A stretch of DNA of 64,000 nucleotides from assembly GCA_019636735.1 (NCBI GenBank), contig JAHBWY010000006.1, positions 203,694 through 267,693 of the forward strand, written 5' to 3'. A program made the position numbers and the translations under genes. Positions 32,291 through 41,024 of this stretch are shown here, piece after piece (position 1 is the stretch's first letter; each line of letters starts with the position of its first letter). Below the pieces are notes generated by a model. It was given only the letters and a program-made list of their open reading frames with translations. It was not told the DNA's origin and did not search any database. Source of the DNA: Phycisphaeraceae bacterium. Lineage in GTDB: Bacteria > Planctomycetota > Phycisphaerae > Phycisphaerales > SM1A02.

Positions 32291-33046
32291 TCAGCGCCAA
32301 ACCCAGCGGGGGTTGGGCTCACGGCCTTCATCGAGGAGTTCGAGCGCTTCACTCCCCCGCGGAATCGCATCTCCCGGCACCGCATAGGCGATCCGGTACT
32401 GCTTGCGAACCTCGGCCTGCTGACCTCGCCCATCGCGCACGAACTGGCGCTCGCTCGAGAGGTTCGACACGAAGACGAACAACTCCTTGCTCGCCAGACT
32501 CGTGACCTTGAAGACGACGATGCCTTCCTTGGCGTTCCCCTCGCCAATGAGGATGTCTCCCAGGATCGTGTTCTGATCTTCAACCAGCGGACTCTCAAGA
32601 CGACGAAGGAGCATGCGGCTCACTTCCGACGGAACGCCCTGCCCGGAGACCGTGATGCGACCCTCATCATCCACGAGCTCGAACTTTGGCGAGAATCGCT
32701 GATCACTGTTTGAGTTGTTGGTCGCCTTGTAGGTCATGTACCAATAGGGCGTGCCGTCGCGCGAATCGACGAAGAGACGCATCGGACCTGGCTCAAGGTC
32801 GATCTGCCACGCGGTCGCCGCCTCGGAACGAGCGCGAATCGACGGCCGCCCGTCGCCCTCACCAGAGGTGGCATCCGCATCGCTGCCGATGGCCCCGGGC
32901 ACCGGTGCCATGTCGTCGGCGCGTCCATCCTGTGCAGACGCAGCGGCGTGCAATCCCAGCACACTCATCGCCGCGAAAGCGCCTCCGAGAAGAAGACCGA
33001 TTGAGGAGCGAACGAAACCGGGTTGGGCCAATGGGCTGCTTCGCAT
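32291..33046 (-). CDS. Secreted protein of unknown function
   Basis: The product has 251 residues with a clear signal peptide (SSIGLLLGGAFAAMSVLGLHAAASAQ, cleavage after ASA). The mature domain is beta-rich, with WYMTYKATNNSNSDQRFSPKFELVD describing an immunoglobulin-like strand pattern, and later FKVTSLASKELFVFVSNL. It has no cysteines in the mature part. I do not recognise a family. TACACT (33056-33061, minus strand) lies nine bases before the ATG. Confidence 0.65.
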   Translation of the reverse strand: MRSSPLAQPGFVRSSIGLLLGGAFAAMSVLGLHAAASAQDGRADDMAPVPGAIGSDADATSGEGDGRPSIRARSEAATAWQIDLEPGPMRLFVDSRDGTPYWYMTYKATNNSNSDQRFSPKFELVDDEGRITVSGQGVPSEVSRMLLRRLESPLVEDQNTILGDILIGEGNAKEGIVVFKVTSLASKELFVFVSNLSSERQFVRDGRGQQAEVRKQYRIAYAVPGDAIPRGSEALELLDEGREPNPRWVWR

Positions 33047-33105
33047 GACTCTGGGAGTGTAGCGGCGGAGAAAATCGGGGCCATGGCGAGTGACTCAGCG
33101 GCGGC

Positions 33106-33111
33106 TACCCT
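33106..33111 (+). promoter_or_regulatory. TAnnnT box (TACCCT) before GNAT gene
   Basis: TACCCT lies exactly six bases before GTG 33118. The spacing is the one expected for a leaderless mRNA. Confidence 0.45.
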
Positions 33112-33117
33112 CTCCTT

Positions 33118-34077
33118 GTGACGCTCGTCTCTCCGGCATCCCCGCAGGCTGACCAGCCCCTGCCCCGAGTGCGCCGAGCCACGGGCCACGACCGGCTGCC
33201 CGTGCTGGCGCGGCTGCTCGGACGCGACGCTCATCATGCCGCCCGCTTCGAGCGATTCGCGGCGGATGAGCGCCTCTCCCTCGACCATCTCTGGGGTGCC
33301 TTCGACGACTCGGGGCGCGTGAACGCGGCGCTCCTGCTCACGCCCTACCCGGGGCGCACGGCGATGCTGACTCTCTCCACATTGCGCTCTCGGGAAGAGG
33401 AGAGCGCCGCCCGCGAGGCCTTGCTGACGGCTCTCTCAGAAGCCGCCACGATGGACCTCGCCATTGTTCAAGCGCTCTTTGAGCCTCGCTTCGATCGTGA
33501 GATCGGTGTGCTACGCGACTCCGGCTTCCGGCGCCTCGCAGCGCTCGCCTCGATGGAGCGCGCCATGGCGCGTCCCGTCCGCGGACGGGTGGAGGCCTCT
33601 TCGCCGCTTCCTCCTGGCGCCACCCTCGAGGGCTACGCCGACGACGCGGAAGGGCGACGGGCGCTTGCGGGACTTCTCGAAGCGACCTATCGGGACACGC
33701 TCGACTGTCCGGGTCTGGCTGGAATGCGGCGTCCGGAGGAGGTCCTCGAAGGTCACCGTCGCGGCGGTCGCTTTGATCGTTCCTTGTGGACCATCCTCCG
33801 GCTTGAAGACGAACCGGTCGGCGCCGTGCTTTTGAACGCGGCGCCGCAGATTCAGGCGTTGGAACTCGTCTATCTCGGTCTTGTGCCCGAAGCGCGGGGT
33901 CGCGGATTCGGGCGGGTGCTGCTTGAGCGAGCGCTGTCGCTCGCGTCGAGAGAGGCCGTGAATCGCATCGTGCTCGCGGTCGACGAAGAGAACACGCCGG
34001 CGCTGCGCCTCTACCGCGCCGCCGGATTCCGCTGCGCGAGCCGGCGCGTCGCACTTGTGCGACCACTGCGAGCATGA
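33118..34077 (+). CDS. GNAT family N-acetyltransferase, two-domain
   Basis: The product has 319 residues. The C-terminal half is a standard GNAT domain. It has LELVYLGLVPEARGRGFGRVLLERAL, with the acetyl-CoA pyrophosphate loop RGRGFG, followed by NRIVLAVDEENTPALRLYRAAGF. The N-terminal half looks like a second, degenerate GNAT repeat, as in mycothiol synthase-like proteins. The substrate is unknown. Confidence 0.8.
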   Translation: MTLVSPASPQADQPLPRVRRATGHDRLPVLARLLGRDAHHAARFERFAADERLSLDHLWGAFDDSGRVNAALLLTPYPGRTAMLTLSTLRSREEESAAREALLTALSEAATMDLAIVQALFEPRFDREIGVLRDSGFRRLAALASMERAMARPVRGRVEASSPLPPGATLEGYADDAEGRRALAGLLEATYRDTLDCPGLAGMRRPEEVLEGHRRGGRFDRSLWTILRLEDEPVGAVLLNAAPQIQALELVYLGLVPEARGRGFGRVLLERALSLASREAVNRIVLAVDEENTPALRLYRAAGFRCASRRVALVRPLRA

Positions 34078-34564
34078 GTTTTCGGCGCTTGGCGCGGCGG
34101 TAGCAGAACGCTTCAGCCACCGCAACTCGCCATGCGCGCATTGAAGACGCGGCGCGGTAGCAGATCGTCAAGGCGCCCGTTCGATGCGCCACTTGTCCAC
34201 ATTGCACGGACACTGCGCGGCCGACAGGATGTTGCGCAGAATTTTGCGCCGCGTAAGCCGCGTGTTCATGGCACTTGGCGCTCTCGAAGTCCCATGCGCA
34301 AGCCCGCTCTCATCGGGATCCCTCTTGGCGCAGCGCAAGATCTCACTATCTTTCCCGCTTCGCTCAAGGATGAGCACCTCAACGACCGTCCGATCCCGGT
34401 CGTCGCGCTCGCCCCTGCGGGTTTCGCGCGACGGACGCTTCCGGGATCCGACGCTCGGCGAGCGCTGTTCCGGCCACTGATGGCATCGTCTGGAATCCGG
34501 GCTTCCCTGACCCCTTTCACCGGGTCGGCGCGGTGTGTGCGCGTCCGATCCTGGGAGACGCTGC
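34078..34564 (+). other. Intergenic region before dnaA; candidate oriC or dnaA control region
   Basis: This 487-base gap holds one perfect DnaA box of the high-GC type, TTGTCCACA at 34193-34201. A direct repeat CGGTAGCAGA occurs at about 34100 and 34156. A hairpin with arms GCGCA/TGCGC around GAATTT lies near 34235, and there are several TGCGCA-like words. I do not find a cluster of DnaA boxes or a long AT-rich element, so calling it the origin is uncertain. A single box could serve dnaA autoregulation. No convincing coding frame is present. Confidence 0.4.
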
Positions 34565-36067
34565 ATGCACCAGGATGGTGATGGACCCAAGATTGAACCC
34601 GAGACCAATGCCCTCTCCCCTGCGGCCCAACAGATCTCCGGCCACCTCCGCGAAGCGATCGGAGTGCAGCGCTACCGCCTCTGGTTCGACGGCGGAACGA
34701 ATCTCGAGGTCGACGGCGACGAGGTTCGCGTGGAGGCCGCCACGCAGTTCGTGGCGGATTGGATCGGCCGGAACTTCCGAACGGAACTTGAGTCTGCGGC
34801 CCGAGACACACTCGGCGCCGGAGCGCGCGTCCGATTCGGCGTTGCCGCGCCCCCTGCGGGGCGTCCGGGCGACGCTGCGGATGACGCCGCTTCGCGTCGG
34901 GCTCGGGCGCGACTCGCGCACGCTGCGGGCACGATGCCCGCGGCCCGGATCCCGGCGGGCCACGGCGCGGACACGGATGCCGCGCCGGCCCGTCGGCCCG
35001 AGACCCGTCGCTTGAGCGACTTTGTCGTCGGCGACTCAAACCGCGTCGCCTTCGATGCCTCGCGTCGCGTGGCGGAGGCGCCGCCGGCGGCGGTCCCCAA
35101 TCTCTTCCTCCATGGCGGGGTCGGCCTCGGCAAGACGCACCTGCTCCAGGGCATCTGCCATCGGCGACGGGAGCGCTATCCCCGCGAGCGCATTCGTTAC
35201 ACGACGGGCGAGCAGTTCACGAACGAGTATGTCGCGGCGGTGCGAAGCGGATCGCTCGAGACCTTCCGAGCGCGCATGCGACGGCTCGACCTGCTCTGCA
35301 TCGACGATGTGCACTTCATTGCAAACAAGGCCGCCACCCAGAACGAGTTCATGCACACCATGGACGCGATCGACCGGATCGGCCGCGTGGTGCTCGCCTC
35401 CGACGAGCATCCGCGGCAAATCCGGCGCGTGAGTGAAGGCCTGCTGAGCCGCTTCCTCGCCGGTGCCGTCGTGCGGATCGACGCCCCCGACCGCGCCACT
35501 CGAGTGGAACTCGTCGAACGACTGGCAGCGCAGCGGCGCATGGACCTCACACCGGAGGCCGCCGATGCCGTCGCGGGCGCCTGTGTCGGAAGTGTGCGGG
35601 AAATCGAAGGTGCACTCGCCCGCCTCGCGGCCATCCAGATGGTCGAGGGCACGCTTCGCGAGCCGATCAGCGCGGGTCTGGTGGCGCGAGTCCTTCGAGA
35701 TGATCGCGCGCAGTGGCGACGCGGACCGCTTCGGGCCGACGACATCGTGCAGGCGGTCATTGAGCGACTCGATGTCTCACGCGAGCAACTCAGCGAAGGG
35801 AGCCGGCATCGCCGCGTGGTGCTCGCCCGCGGCGTGGCCGTGTACCTGCTGCGCGAGTTGACGAACTTCAGCTTTCCCGAGATCGCCCGCCTCTTCGGCA
35901 AGGGGGGACACTCCTCGGCGCTGGGCGCCGACCGGCGCCTTCGGAGCATGCTGGCCGAGGATGAGACTGTCGTCGATGTGCCGGGCGGTCCCATCTCTCT
36001 CAGGGAGCTCGTCGACCACCTCCGCCACAGCCTTCTTCGCAGTGCGGACGGTACGATGCCCCGATGA
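34565..36067 (+). CDS. dnaA: Chromosomal replication initiator DnaA
   Basis: DnaA opens the origin and loads the helicase. The 500-residue protein has domain I at the N-terminus, a long Ala/Arg-rich domain II linker, and an AAA+ domain with Walker A GGVGLGKT near residue 184, Walker B LLCIDDVHFI near 242 and LLSRFLAGAVVRI. Domain IV has the helix RHRRVVLARGVAVYLLRELTNFSFPEI split by normal spacing. Its recognition signature reads GKGGHSSAL where most bacteria have GGRDHT/ST. The His is kept, but the Asp and Thr are Gly and Ser. GGGAG seven bases before ATG 34565 decides the start. The next gene overlaps by ATGA. Confidence 0.93.
   Translation: MHQDGDGPKIEPETNALSPAAQQISGHLREAIGVQRYRLWFDGGTNLEVDGDEVRVEAATQFVADWIGRNFRTELESAARDTLGAGARVRFGVAAPPAGRPGDAADDAASRRARARLAHAAGTMPAARIPAGHGADTDAAPARRPETRRLSDFVVGDSNRVAFDASRRVAEAPPAAVPNLFLHGGVGLGKTHLLQGICHRRRERYPRERIRYTTGEQFTNEYVAAVRSGSLETFRARMRRLDLLCIDDVHFIANKAATQNEFMHTMDAIDRIGRVVLASDEHPRQIRRVSEGLLSRFLAGAVVRIDAPDRATRVELVERLAAQRRMDLTPEAADAVAGACVGSVREIEGALARLAAIQMVEGTLREPISAGLVARVLRDDRAQWRRGPLRADDIVQAVIERLDVSREQLSEGSRHRRVVLARGVAVYLLRELTNFSFPEIARLFGKGGHSSALGADRRLRSMLAEDETVVDVPGGPISLRELVDHLRHSLLRSADGTMPR
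36052..36057 (+). promoter_or_regulatory. TAnnnT box (TACGAT) inside the 3' end of dnaA
   Basis: TACGAT lies six bases before ATG 36064, with the same geometry as other leaderless-looking genes here. It could give the downstream gene its own transcript apart from dnaA. Confidence 0.35.
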
Positions 36068-37632
36068 TGCCGCTGGTCGGGATCGTCTCGCTGACTGCCA
36101 CCGTTGCCCTCGCTGCGGCAAGTCCGCAGGATCGCTACGCGCCGCCAGATCCCTACGAGATGAACATCCGGTCCCTGCGCGAGGCGGTTCGAATGCCACC
36201 CGCCGGCGGCCGAAGTTCAGGCCTGCTGGCCCTCATCGAGCTCGAAGATCCCGACCTTCGTCCCGTGTTCCAGTCGCTCGTGCAGCGACAGGATCGTCCG
36301 GTCATGCAGGCCGATGCCGTCGTCGGCATCGCGACGGTCGATCCGAAGCGCACGGTCGATCCCTTCGTCCTTCGACAGGTGAGCAATGTCGCGTTGCGCT
36401 CCGAGATCCTCAAGACGCTGATTGGTCGCGGGCTTCTCCGTCCTTCGGAGATCGATCAGATCCTGCGCTGGCCCGATGAACTGCTGCCTGAAGATCGCCT
36501 CTTCCTGGTGGCGACGCTTGAGCGTGAGGGCGCGCCCTGGGAGACTTCCGAGCTGGCGACGATGCTCACCTCCGAGGTGGCGGAGTTCCGCGCTCTGGCC
36601 GCGCTCCTGCTCCTTGAGCGCGGTGACTCGACGGCGTGGGATGAGTTCCGCCCACTCATCGCCGAAATGCCGCCGAGCGATCGCAACGCGCTCCTGTCCA
36701 CGCTCGCCCCCGCCATTCGGGCGTACCGGCTGGAGGCGGCAGCAACTCAGCTTCTTCGCATCGCCTCGGATCGTTCGGTGGATGCGAATGTCCGCGCCGC
36801 AATCATCGGTTCCTCGCTCGAGCTTGCTCCAGCCGCCGGTCTCCGCGCCCTTCGACAGGAAGTCGCCGAGGATCGCTCGACGCTGAATCTCTCTCGATAC
36901 GCCCTGCTTCTGCTGGTCACCGCGGAGCGGGAAGGCATCGATCCCGAAGCTTTCGATGACTTCGGAGCCGATGCTCCGAGCGAGGTCCGCACGCTGATCG
37001 CCGCTGCACGCTGCGCTCACGGGGGGCCCGACTGCGCCGACGCCTTCGTTGCGGTGCTGAATCTCGGAGTCCGGCCCGCAGCCGAGTGGGTGATGACTCG
37101 CGCTGACGCGATTGCTGGCGAGGACCCCGCTCTGGCCATCAGGGTCATGAACCATGTGCTCGATCTCTCGGTGCAGGCTCGTTCGCCGAGAGAGCCCATC
37201 ATGATCATGGCCGTCCGCGCCGCTGAACGACTGGTCGCGCTTGACCCTGAAGGTCTTCGAGCACGAATCCTTGATCCGGCCACGCCGTCAACTGTGATCG
37301 AGGCGATCTTCGTCGGTCTCGTCGATGCCGCGAACGATCGGGAGTGGGTCCGTGCCACGCCTGATCCGGATCGCATCGCCGCCCGCCGCGCGTCCGCAGC
37401 GCAACTGGCTTCGTCGGTCCGAGGTCGGCTCCCCCGCCGCTTCGACTCGATGGCGCTCGTGGCCATCGCGCGGGCCGGCGCGCCGCTCTCGCAGGCCGAC
37501 ATCCAGCAACTTGGAACGATCGGGGCTGGAGGCGGGCGCGTGGATGAGCCCCTCCAGATTCAGGCCGCGTGGTTCTATCTCAAGGCGTTGGGTCGTCATC
37601 GAGAGGCCCTCGCCCGACTGTCGCCCGAGTGA
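36064..37632 (+). CDS. Exported helical-repeat protein of unknown function
   Basis: The product has 522 residues. The N-terminus (MMPLVGIVSLTATVALAAAS) is a signal peptide. The rest is a series of paired amphipathic helices with Leu/Ala spacing (ELATMLTSEVAEFRALAALLLLERGD; NVRAAIIGSSLELAPAAGLRALRQEV as examples of two repeats), which looks like an alpha solenoid of HEAT type. Such proteins act as periplasmic scaffolds, but the partner is unknown. It overlaps dnaA by ATGA and is followed by the DegT-fold gene after one base. Confidence 0.6.
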   Translation: MMPLVGIVSLTATVALAAASPQDRYAPPDPYEMNIRSLREAVRMPPAGGRSSGLLALIELEDPDLRPVFQSLVQRQDRPVMQADAVVGIATVDPKRTVDPFVLRQVSNVALRSEILKTLIGRGLLRPSEIDQILRWPDELLPEDRLFLVATLEREGAPWETSELATMLTSEVAEFRALAALLLLERGDSTAWDEFRPLIAEMPPSDRNALLSTLAPAIRAYRLEAAATQLLRIASDRSVDANVRAAIIGSSLELAPAAGLRALRQEVAEDRSTLNLSRYALLLLVTAEREGIDPEAFDDFGADAPSEVRTLIAAARCAHGGPDCADAFVAVLNLGVRPAAEWVMTRADAIAGEDPALAIRVMNHVLDLSVQARSPREPIMIMAVRAAERLVALDPEGLRARILDPATPSTVIEAIFVGLVDAANDREWVRATPDPDRIAARRASAAQLASSVRGRLPRRFDSMALVAIARAGAPLSQADIQQLGTIGAGGGRVDEPLQIQAAWFYLKALGRHREALARLSPE

Positions 37633-37633
37633 C

Positions 37634-38800
37634 ATGCCAGTCATTCCACTGAACCAGCCTGAGTTGACGAAGGAGGACCTTCGCGCGGTCTCTGAATCGC
37701 TGCGACGAGGTCGCCTGGTGATGGGGCCGTCGGTTCTGGAGTTCGAGCGCCTCATGGCGGAGCGCACGCGCCGGCCTTATGCAATCGCTGTCGCGAGCGG
37801 TGGTCTTGCGATGGAGATCGCCCTCAAAGCTCTGGGCATCGGTCCCGGCGACGAGGTTCTCGTCCCGGCATTCGGTCACGCGAGCTATGCCCACAGTGTG
37901 CTCCACTGCGGGGCGCGCCCAGTGTTCGTGGATATCGAACCTCGGTCGCTCTCCATGGATGCCGCTCGCGCCGAGCGGGCATGCACCGTGCGGACCCGCG
38001 CGATCCTTGCCGGTGCTCCCTTCGGGAATCCCATCGGCCTTCCCGCGCTTGTCTCCCTCTGCACGCGCCTCGAGATTCCGCTTGTCGAAAATGGCGGCGA
38101 AGGTCTCGGAAGCGAACTGGGCCGAGACTGCGTCGGTCGATTCGGACGGATCGCGAGCTTCGGCTTCTTCGTCAATCGCCCCGTGACGACCGGTGAAGGA
38201 GGCATGCTCGTCACCCATGACGATCATCTCGCCGCCGCATGCCGTGCGCTCCGCAACCAGGGGCGCATGGACCGCATGAGTTTCCCCGGCCAGGATGCCG
38301 ACCTCGGGATGATTCTCGACCATCGCTGCGATGGCTATGACGCGCGCATGCCGGAACTCTGTGCAGCGCTTGGGGCGAGCCAACTCAGCCGACTGGATGA
38401 GACGATGGCGCGGCGCCAGGAGATCGTCGAAGAGTATGTCGCGCGACTGGCCGGCAACTCCGATCTCATTCTTCCCACGGTCCCTGAGGGAGCGAAGATC
38501 AGTTGGTCCGCCTTCGTCGTGCGGCTTTCAGATCGCTTCTCCGCGCTGGATCGCGACCTCATCATCAACACCCTTCATCGCCATGATGTCGGTGCGGCGA
38601 ACTACTACCCCTGCCAATCGCTGCTGCCCCATGTTCGAAGCGTGCTCGGCACCCAGCAGGGAGATTTTCCCGTGGCTGAGAGCGTGGCGGGTCGAACCCT
38701 GGCGCTACCCCTCTACGATCGCATGACCAGCGAGGATGTGAAGACGGTGGCGCAGGTCCTCGAGATCGCCATCGGGCGCCTGAATGTCACGCGCGACTGA
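37634..38800 (+). CDS. DegT/DnrJ/EryC1-fold protein lacking the PLP lysine
   Basis: The product has 388 residues with the full sugar-aminotransferase fold: IPLNQPELTKEDLRAVSESL, then AIAVASGGLAMEIALKALGIG, GDEVLVPAFGH, PVFVDIEP and TTGEGGM. In active family members a lysine two residues before TTGEGG-type sequence forms the PLP Schiff base. Here the aligned residue is R182 (VNRPVTTGEGG), and the aspartate that binds the pyridine nitrogen is N153 (LVENGGEG). It is therefore unlikely to be a normal aminotransferase. It could be a regulatory or structural homologue, or have new chemistry. It starts one base after the preceding stop. Confidence 0.8.
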   Translation: MPVIPLNQPELTKEDLRAVSESLRRGRLVMGPSVLEFERLMAERTRRPYAIAVASGGLAMEIALKALGIGPGDEVLVPAFGHASYAHSVLHCGARPVFVDIEPRSLSMDAARAERACTVRTRAILAGAPFGNPIGLPALVSLCTRLEIPLVENGGEGLGSELGRDCVGRFGRIASFGFFVNRPVTTGEGGMLVTHDDHLAAACRALRNQGRMDRMSFPGQDADLGMILDHRCDGYDARMPELCAALGASQLSRLDETMARRQEIVEEYVARLAGNSDLILPTVPEGAKISWSAFVVRLSDRFSALDRDLIINTLHRHDVGAANYYPCQSLLPHVRSVLGTQQGDFPVAESVAGRTLALPLYDRMTSEDVKTVAQVLEIAIGRLNVTRD

Positions 38801-38884
38801 GCACCGCGATCGCGAGTGACTTGGCGGCTTGTCGCGGAGAGGCGATCGCTGACCCTCCTGTGTGGCCCACTTCCGGCGAGTCGA

Positions 38885-40099
38885 TTACGAGTGGCCCGGC
38901 TTGAGAAAGGCGTCAACGCGCAGCGCCGTGATCGCGAGCAGGGCCGCGCGATGGCCGAGAGACGAGAGCTCGACGAACTCATCGTGGCGATGGAGGTTCC
39001 CGCCGCACACACCCATCGAGTCGAGGGAGGGAAGCCCGGCATCCTCAAGCACATTGCCGTCGGAAGAGCCGCCGGTCGCTCGCTCGCTCAGCGGATGCCC
39101 GAGGTCCTTGGCTGCGCCGAGGCAGATGTCGATCAACGGCCTGAGCGCCGCAGTCAACGGCTTCGCCGGACGATTGAGTGAGAGTTCGACGGTGACGCAC
39201 GGTGGCTGGTCGGGGGTGCCCATCGCCAGTGGCTCAAGCGCTCTTGCAATGGCCTCTCCCGCCGCGCGGTCACGAAAGCGCACGGAGCCCTTCGCGCGGG
39301 CGTGGGCCGGAACGATGTTCGAAGCTTCACCCCCCTCGATGACCCCGATGTTCACGATGCGACCATGTTCGACGGCGCTCACGCGCGCCGCGGCCGACAT
39401 CGCCTCAGCGAGCGCGGTGATGGCGGAGACTCCCGAGGCGAAGTCCCGCCCCGCATGGGCTGCCCGACCATGGGCCTCGATCAGCAGTTGACCCGAACCC
39501 ATGCGTTCGATCACAAGTCCGCCGCCGGGCAGCGCCGGCTCCAGCACAAACGCCGCTCCATGCAGCGGCGCCAGCGCACGAAGATGCTCCATGCTGTGGT
39601 AGCTGCCGGTCTCTTCGTCGGAGTTGAGAACAACGGTCCAAGGCCGCGCGACCCCTTCGGCATGGAGCGCCTCGAGCGCGGCGATCATGATCGCGAGCCC
39701 TCCCTTCATGTCGCTCACGCCGGGACCGATCGCCCGATCACCCTCACGCCGGAAGGTCGTGAAGGAGCCATTCGGATCAAAGACCGTATCCAGATGACCG
39801 CAGAAGAGAAGTGGGCGAGATCGACTCGGCGATGCGCCCAAGGGACCCTCGACGACCAGTGTGGGCGGGATCGGATCGCGCGGTCCCACGAAGCCCGGCG
39901 CCACGGCACCCGGCAACTCACGAGCGACGCCTCCCAGGGCTTCCAAGCGATGGCGCAGGATGCCGCGAAGCTCCGTGAGCCCAGGGGCGAAGTTCCATCC
40001 TGTGGGGATGTTCACCCACGCTTCGAGATCCCGCTCGATTGACGGCCGAGCCTTCTCCAGTCGTTCGACCAGGCGGACCTCCAGTGCGGAGAGCGCCAT
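38885..40099 (-). CDS. M20 family metallopeptidase (carboxypeptidase G2 / ArgE-DapE type)
   Basis: The product has 404 residues. Zinc-site motifs are LLFCGHLDTVF, GPGVSDMKGGLAIM with the bridging Asp, and NSDEETGS with the catalytic Glu-Glu. The dimerisation lid follows (EAHGRAAHAGRDF), and the final ligand is in GGNLHRHDEF. Overall it is closest in look to glutamate carboxypeptidases. The neighbour is dapF, so a DapE-like role in lysine and diaminopimelate synthesis is conceivable but not shown. ATG 40099 starts one base after the dapF stop, which indicates coupling. Confidence 0.85.
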   Translation of the reverse strand: MALSALEVRLVERLEKARPSIERDLEAWVNIPTGWNFAPGLTELRGILRHRLEALGGVARELPGAVAPGFVGPRDPIPPTLVVEGPLGASPSRSRPLLFCGHLDTVFDPNGSFTTFRREGDRAIGPGVSDMKGGLAIMIAALEALHAEGVARPWTVVLNSDEETGSYHSMEHLRALAPLHGAAFVLEPALPGGGLVIERMGSGQLLIEAHGRAAHAGRDFASGVSAITALAEAMSAAARVSAVEHGRIVNIGVIEGGEASNIVPAHARAKGSVRFRDRAAGEAIARALEPLAMGTPDQPPCVTVELSLNRPAKPLTAALRPLIDICLGAAKDLGHPLSERATGGSSDGNVLEDAGLPSLDSMGVCGGNLHRHDEFVELSSLGHRAALLAITALRVDAFLKPGHS

Positions 40100-40100
40100 C

Positions 40101-41024
40101 TCAGCGTCCCGCCCCGGTTGTGCGAGGTGGCGCGGCAAGCTCGCCGCGGAAGACCTCGATGGCGGGCCCGCTCATGCGCACCGAGCGACCGACACCGGGC
40201 CATGCGAGTTCGAGCGCTCCTCCCGGAAGATGGGCCATGATCTCCGGCCCGCTTCGTCCGGTCAGCACACCCGCGACACAGACGGCGCTCGCACCGGTCC
40301 CGCAGGCGAGCGTGATCCCGCTCCCCCGCTCCCATGTTCGCATGCGCACCTCGCGCGGCGAACGAATCGTGACGAAGTGCACATTGATCCGCTGCGGAAA
40401 CCACGGATGGCGTTCGAGGTGAGGCCCCACGCGCTCGAGTGGGATCGCGTCGAGATCGCTGGCGTAGAGCACAACATGGGGATTGCCGAGGGAGACGAGC
40501 GTGATCGCCGGTTCAAGGCCCGCGAGGCGCCGCCACGATCCGTCGAGCTCACCGAAGAAGGCCGCTGGAAGAGGATGATCGACCACGGGGCTTCCCGCAT
40601 CGACTCCCGGAATTGCGGCGGGAATGCGGCTCATCGCCAGGATGGGCTCGCCCATCGAGACCGACGCCGTCGACACCCGGCCATCGGGGCCGAGGCGCCA
40701 ATCGATGTCGAGGACTCCGCGCGCCGTCTCGACTCGCAGCGGCTTCGCTTTCGACCGACCGCTGTCGACGACGAACTTCGCGACGCAGCGAATGCCGTTG
40801 CCGCACATCTCGCCTTCACTGCCGTCGGCGTTGAACATCCTCATGCGGGCATCGGCGCGCTCGGGTTCGCTCGGACGACTGATGAGAATGAGCCCGTCGG
40901 AGCCGATGCCGAAGTGACGATCCGAGACGCAGCGTGCCATGGACGCAGGGTCATCGATGCGCTCTTCGTCCGCATCCACATAGACATAGTCGTTGCCGAG
41001 ACCCTGCATCTTGACGAACTTCAT
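40101..41024 (-). other. dapF: Probable independent dapF coding unit (internal start)
   Basis: ATG 41024 on the minus strand has GGAG six bases upstream and opens the standard DapF N-terminus. Starting here gives a 307-residue epimerase, close to the usual 270-300. If this start is used, the upstream M48 protein is a separate translation product that overlaps it, or the stop between them has been lost. Confidence 0.65.

Noticed and set aside
34132..34581. Coding frames in the gap before dnaA
   Set aside because: Frames on both strands are Arg/Ser/Pro-rich with no domain; the region is better explained as regulatory DNA.
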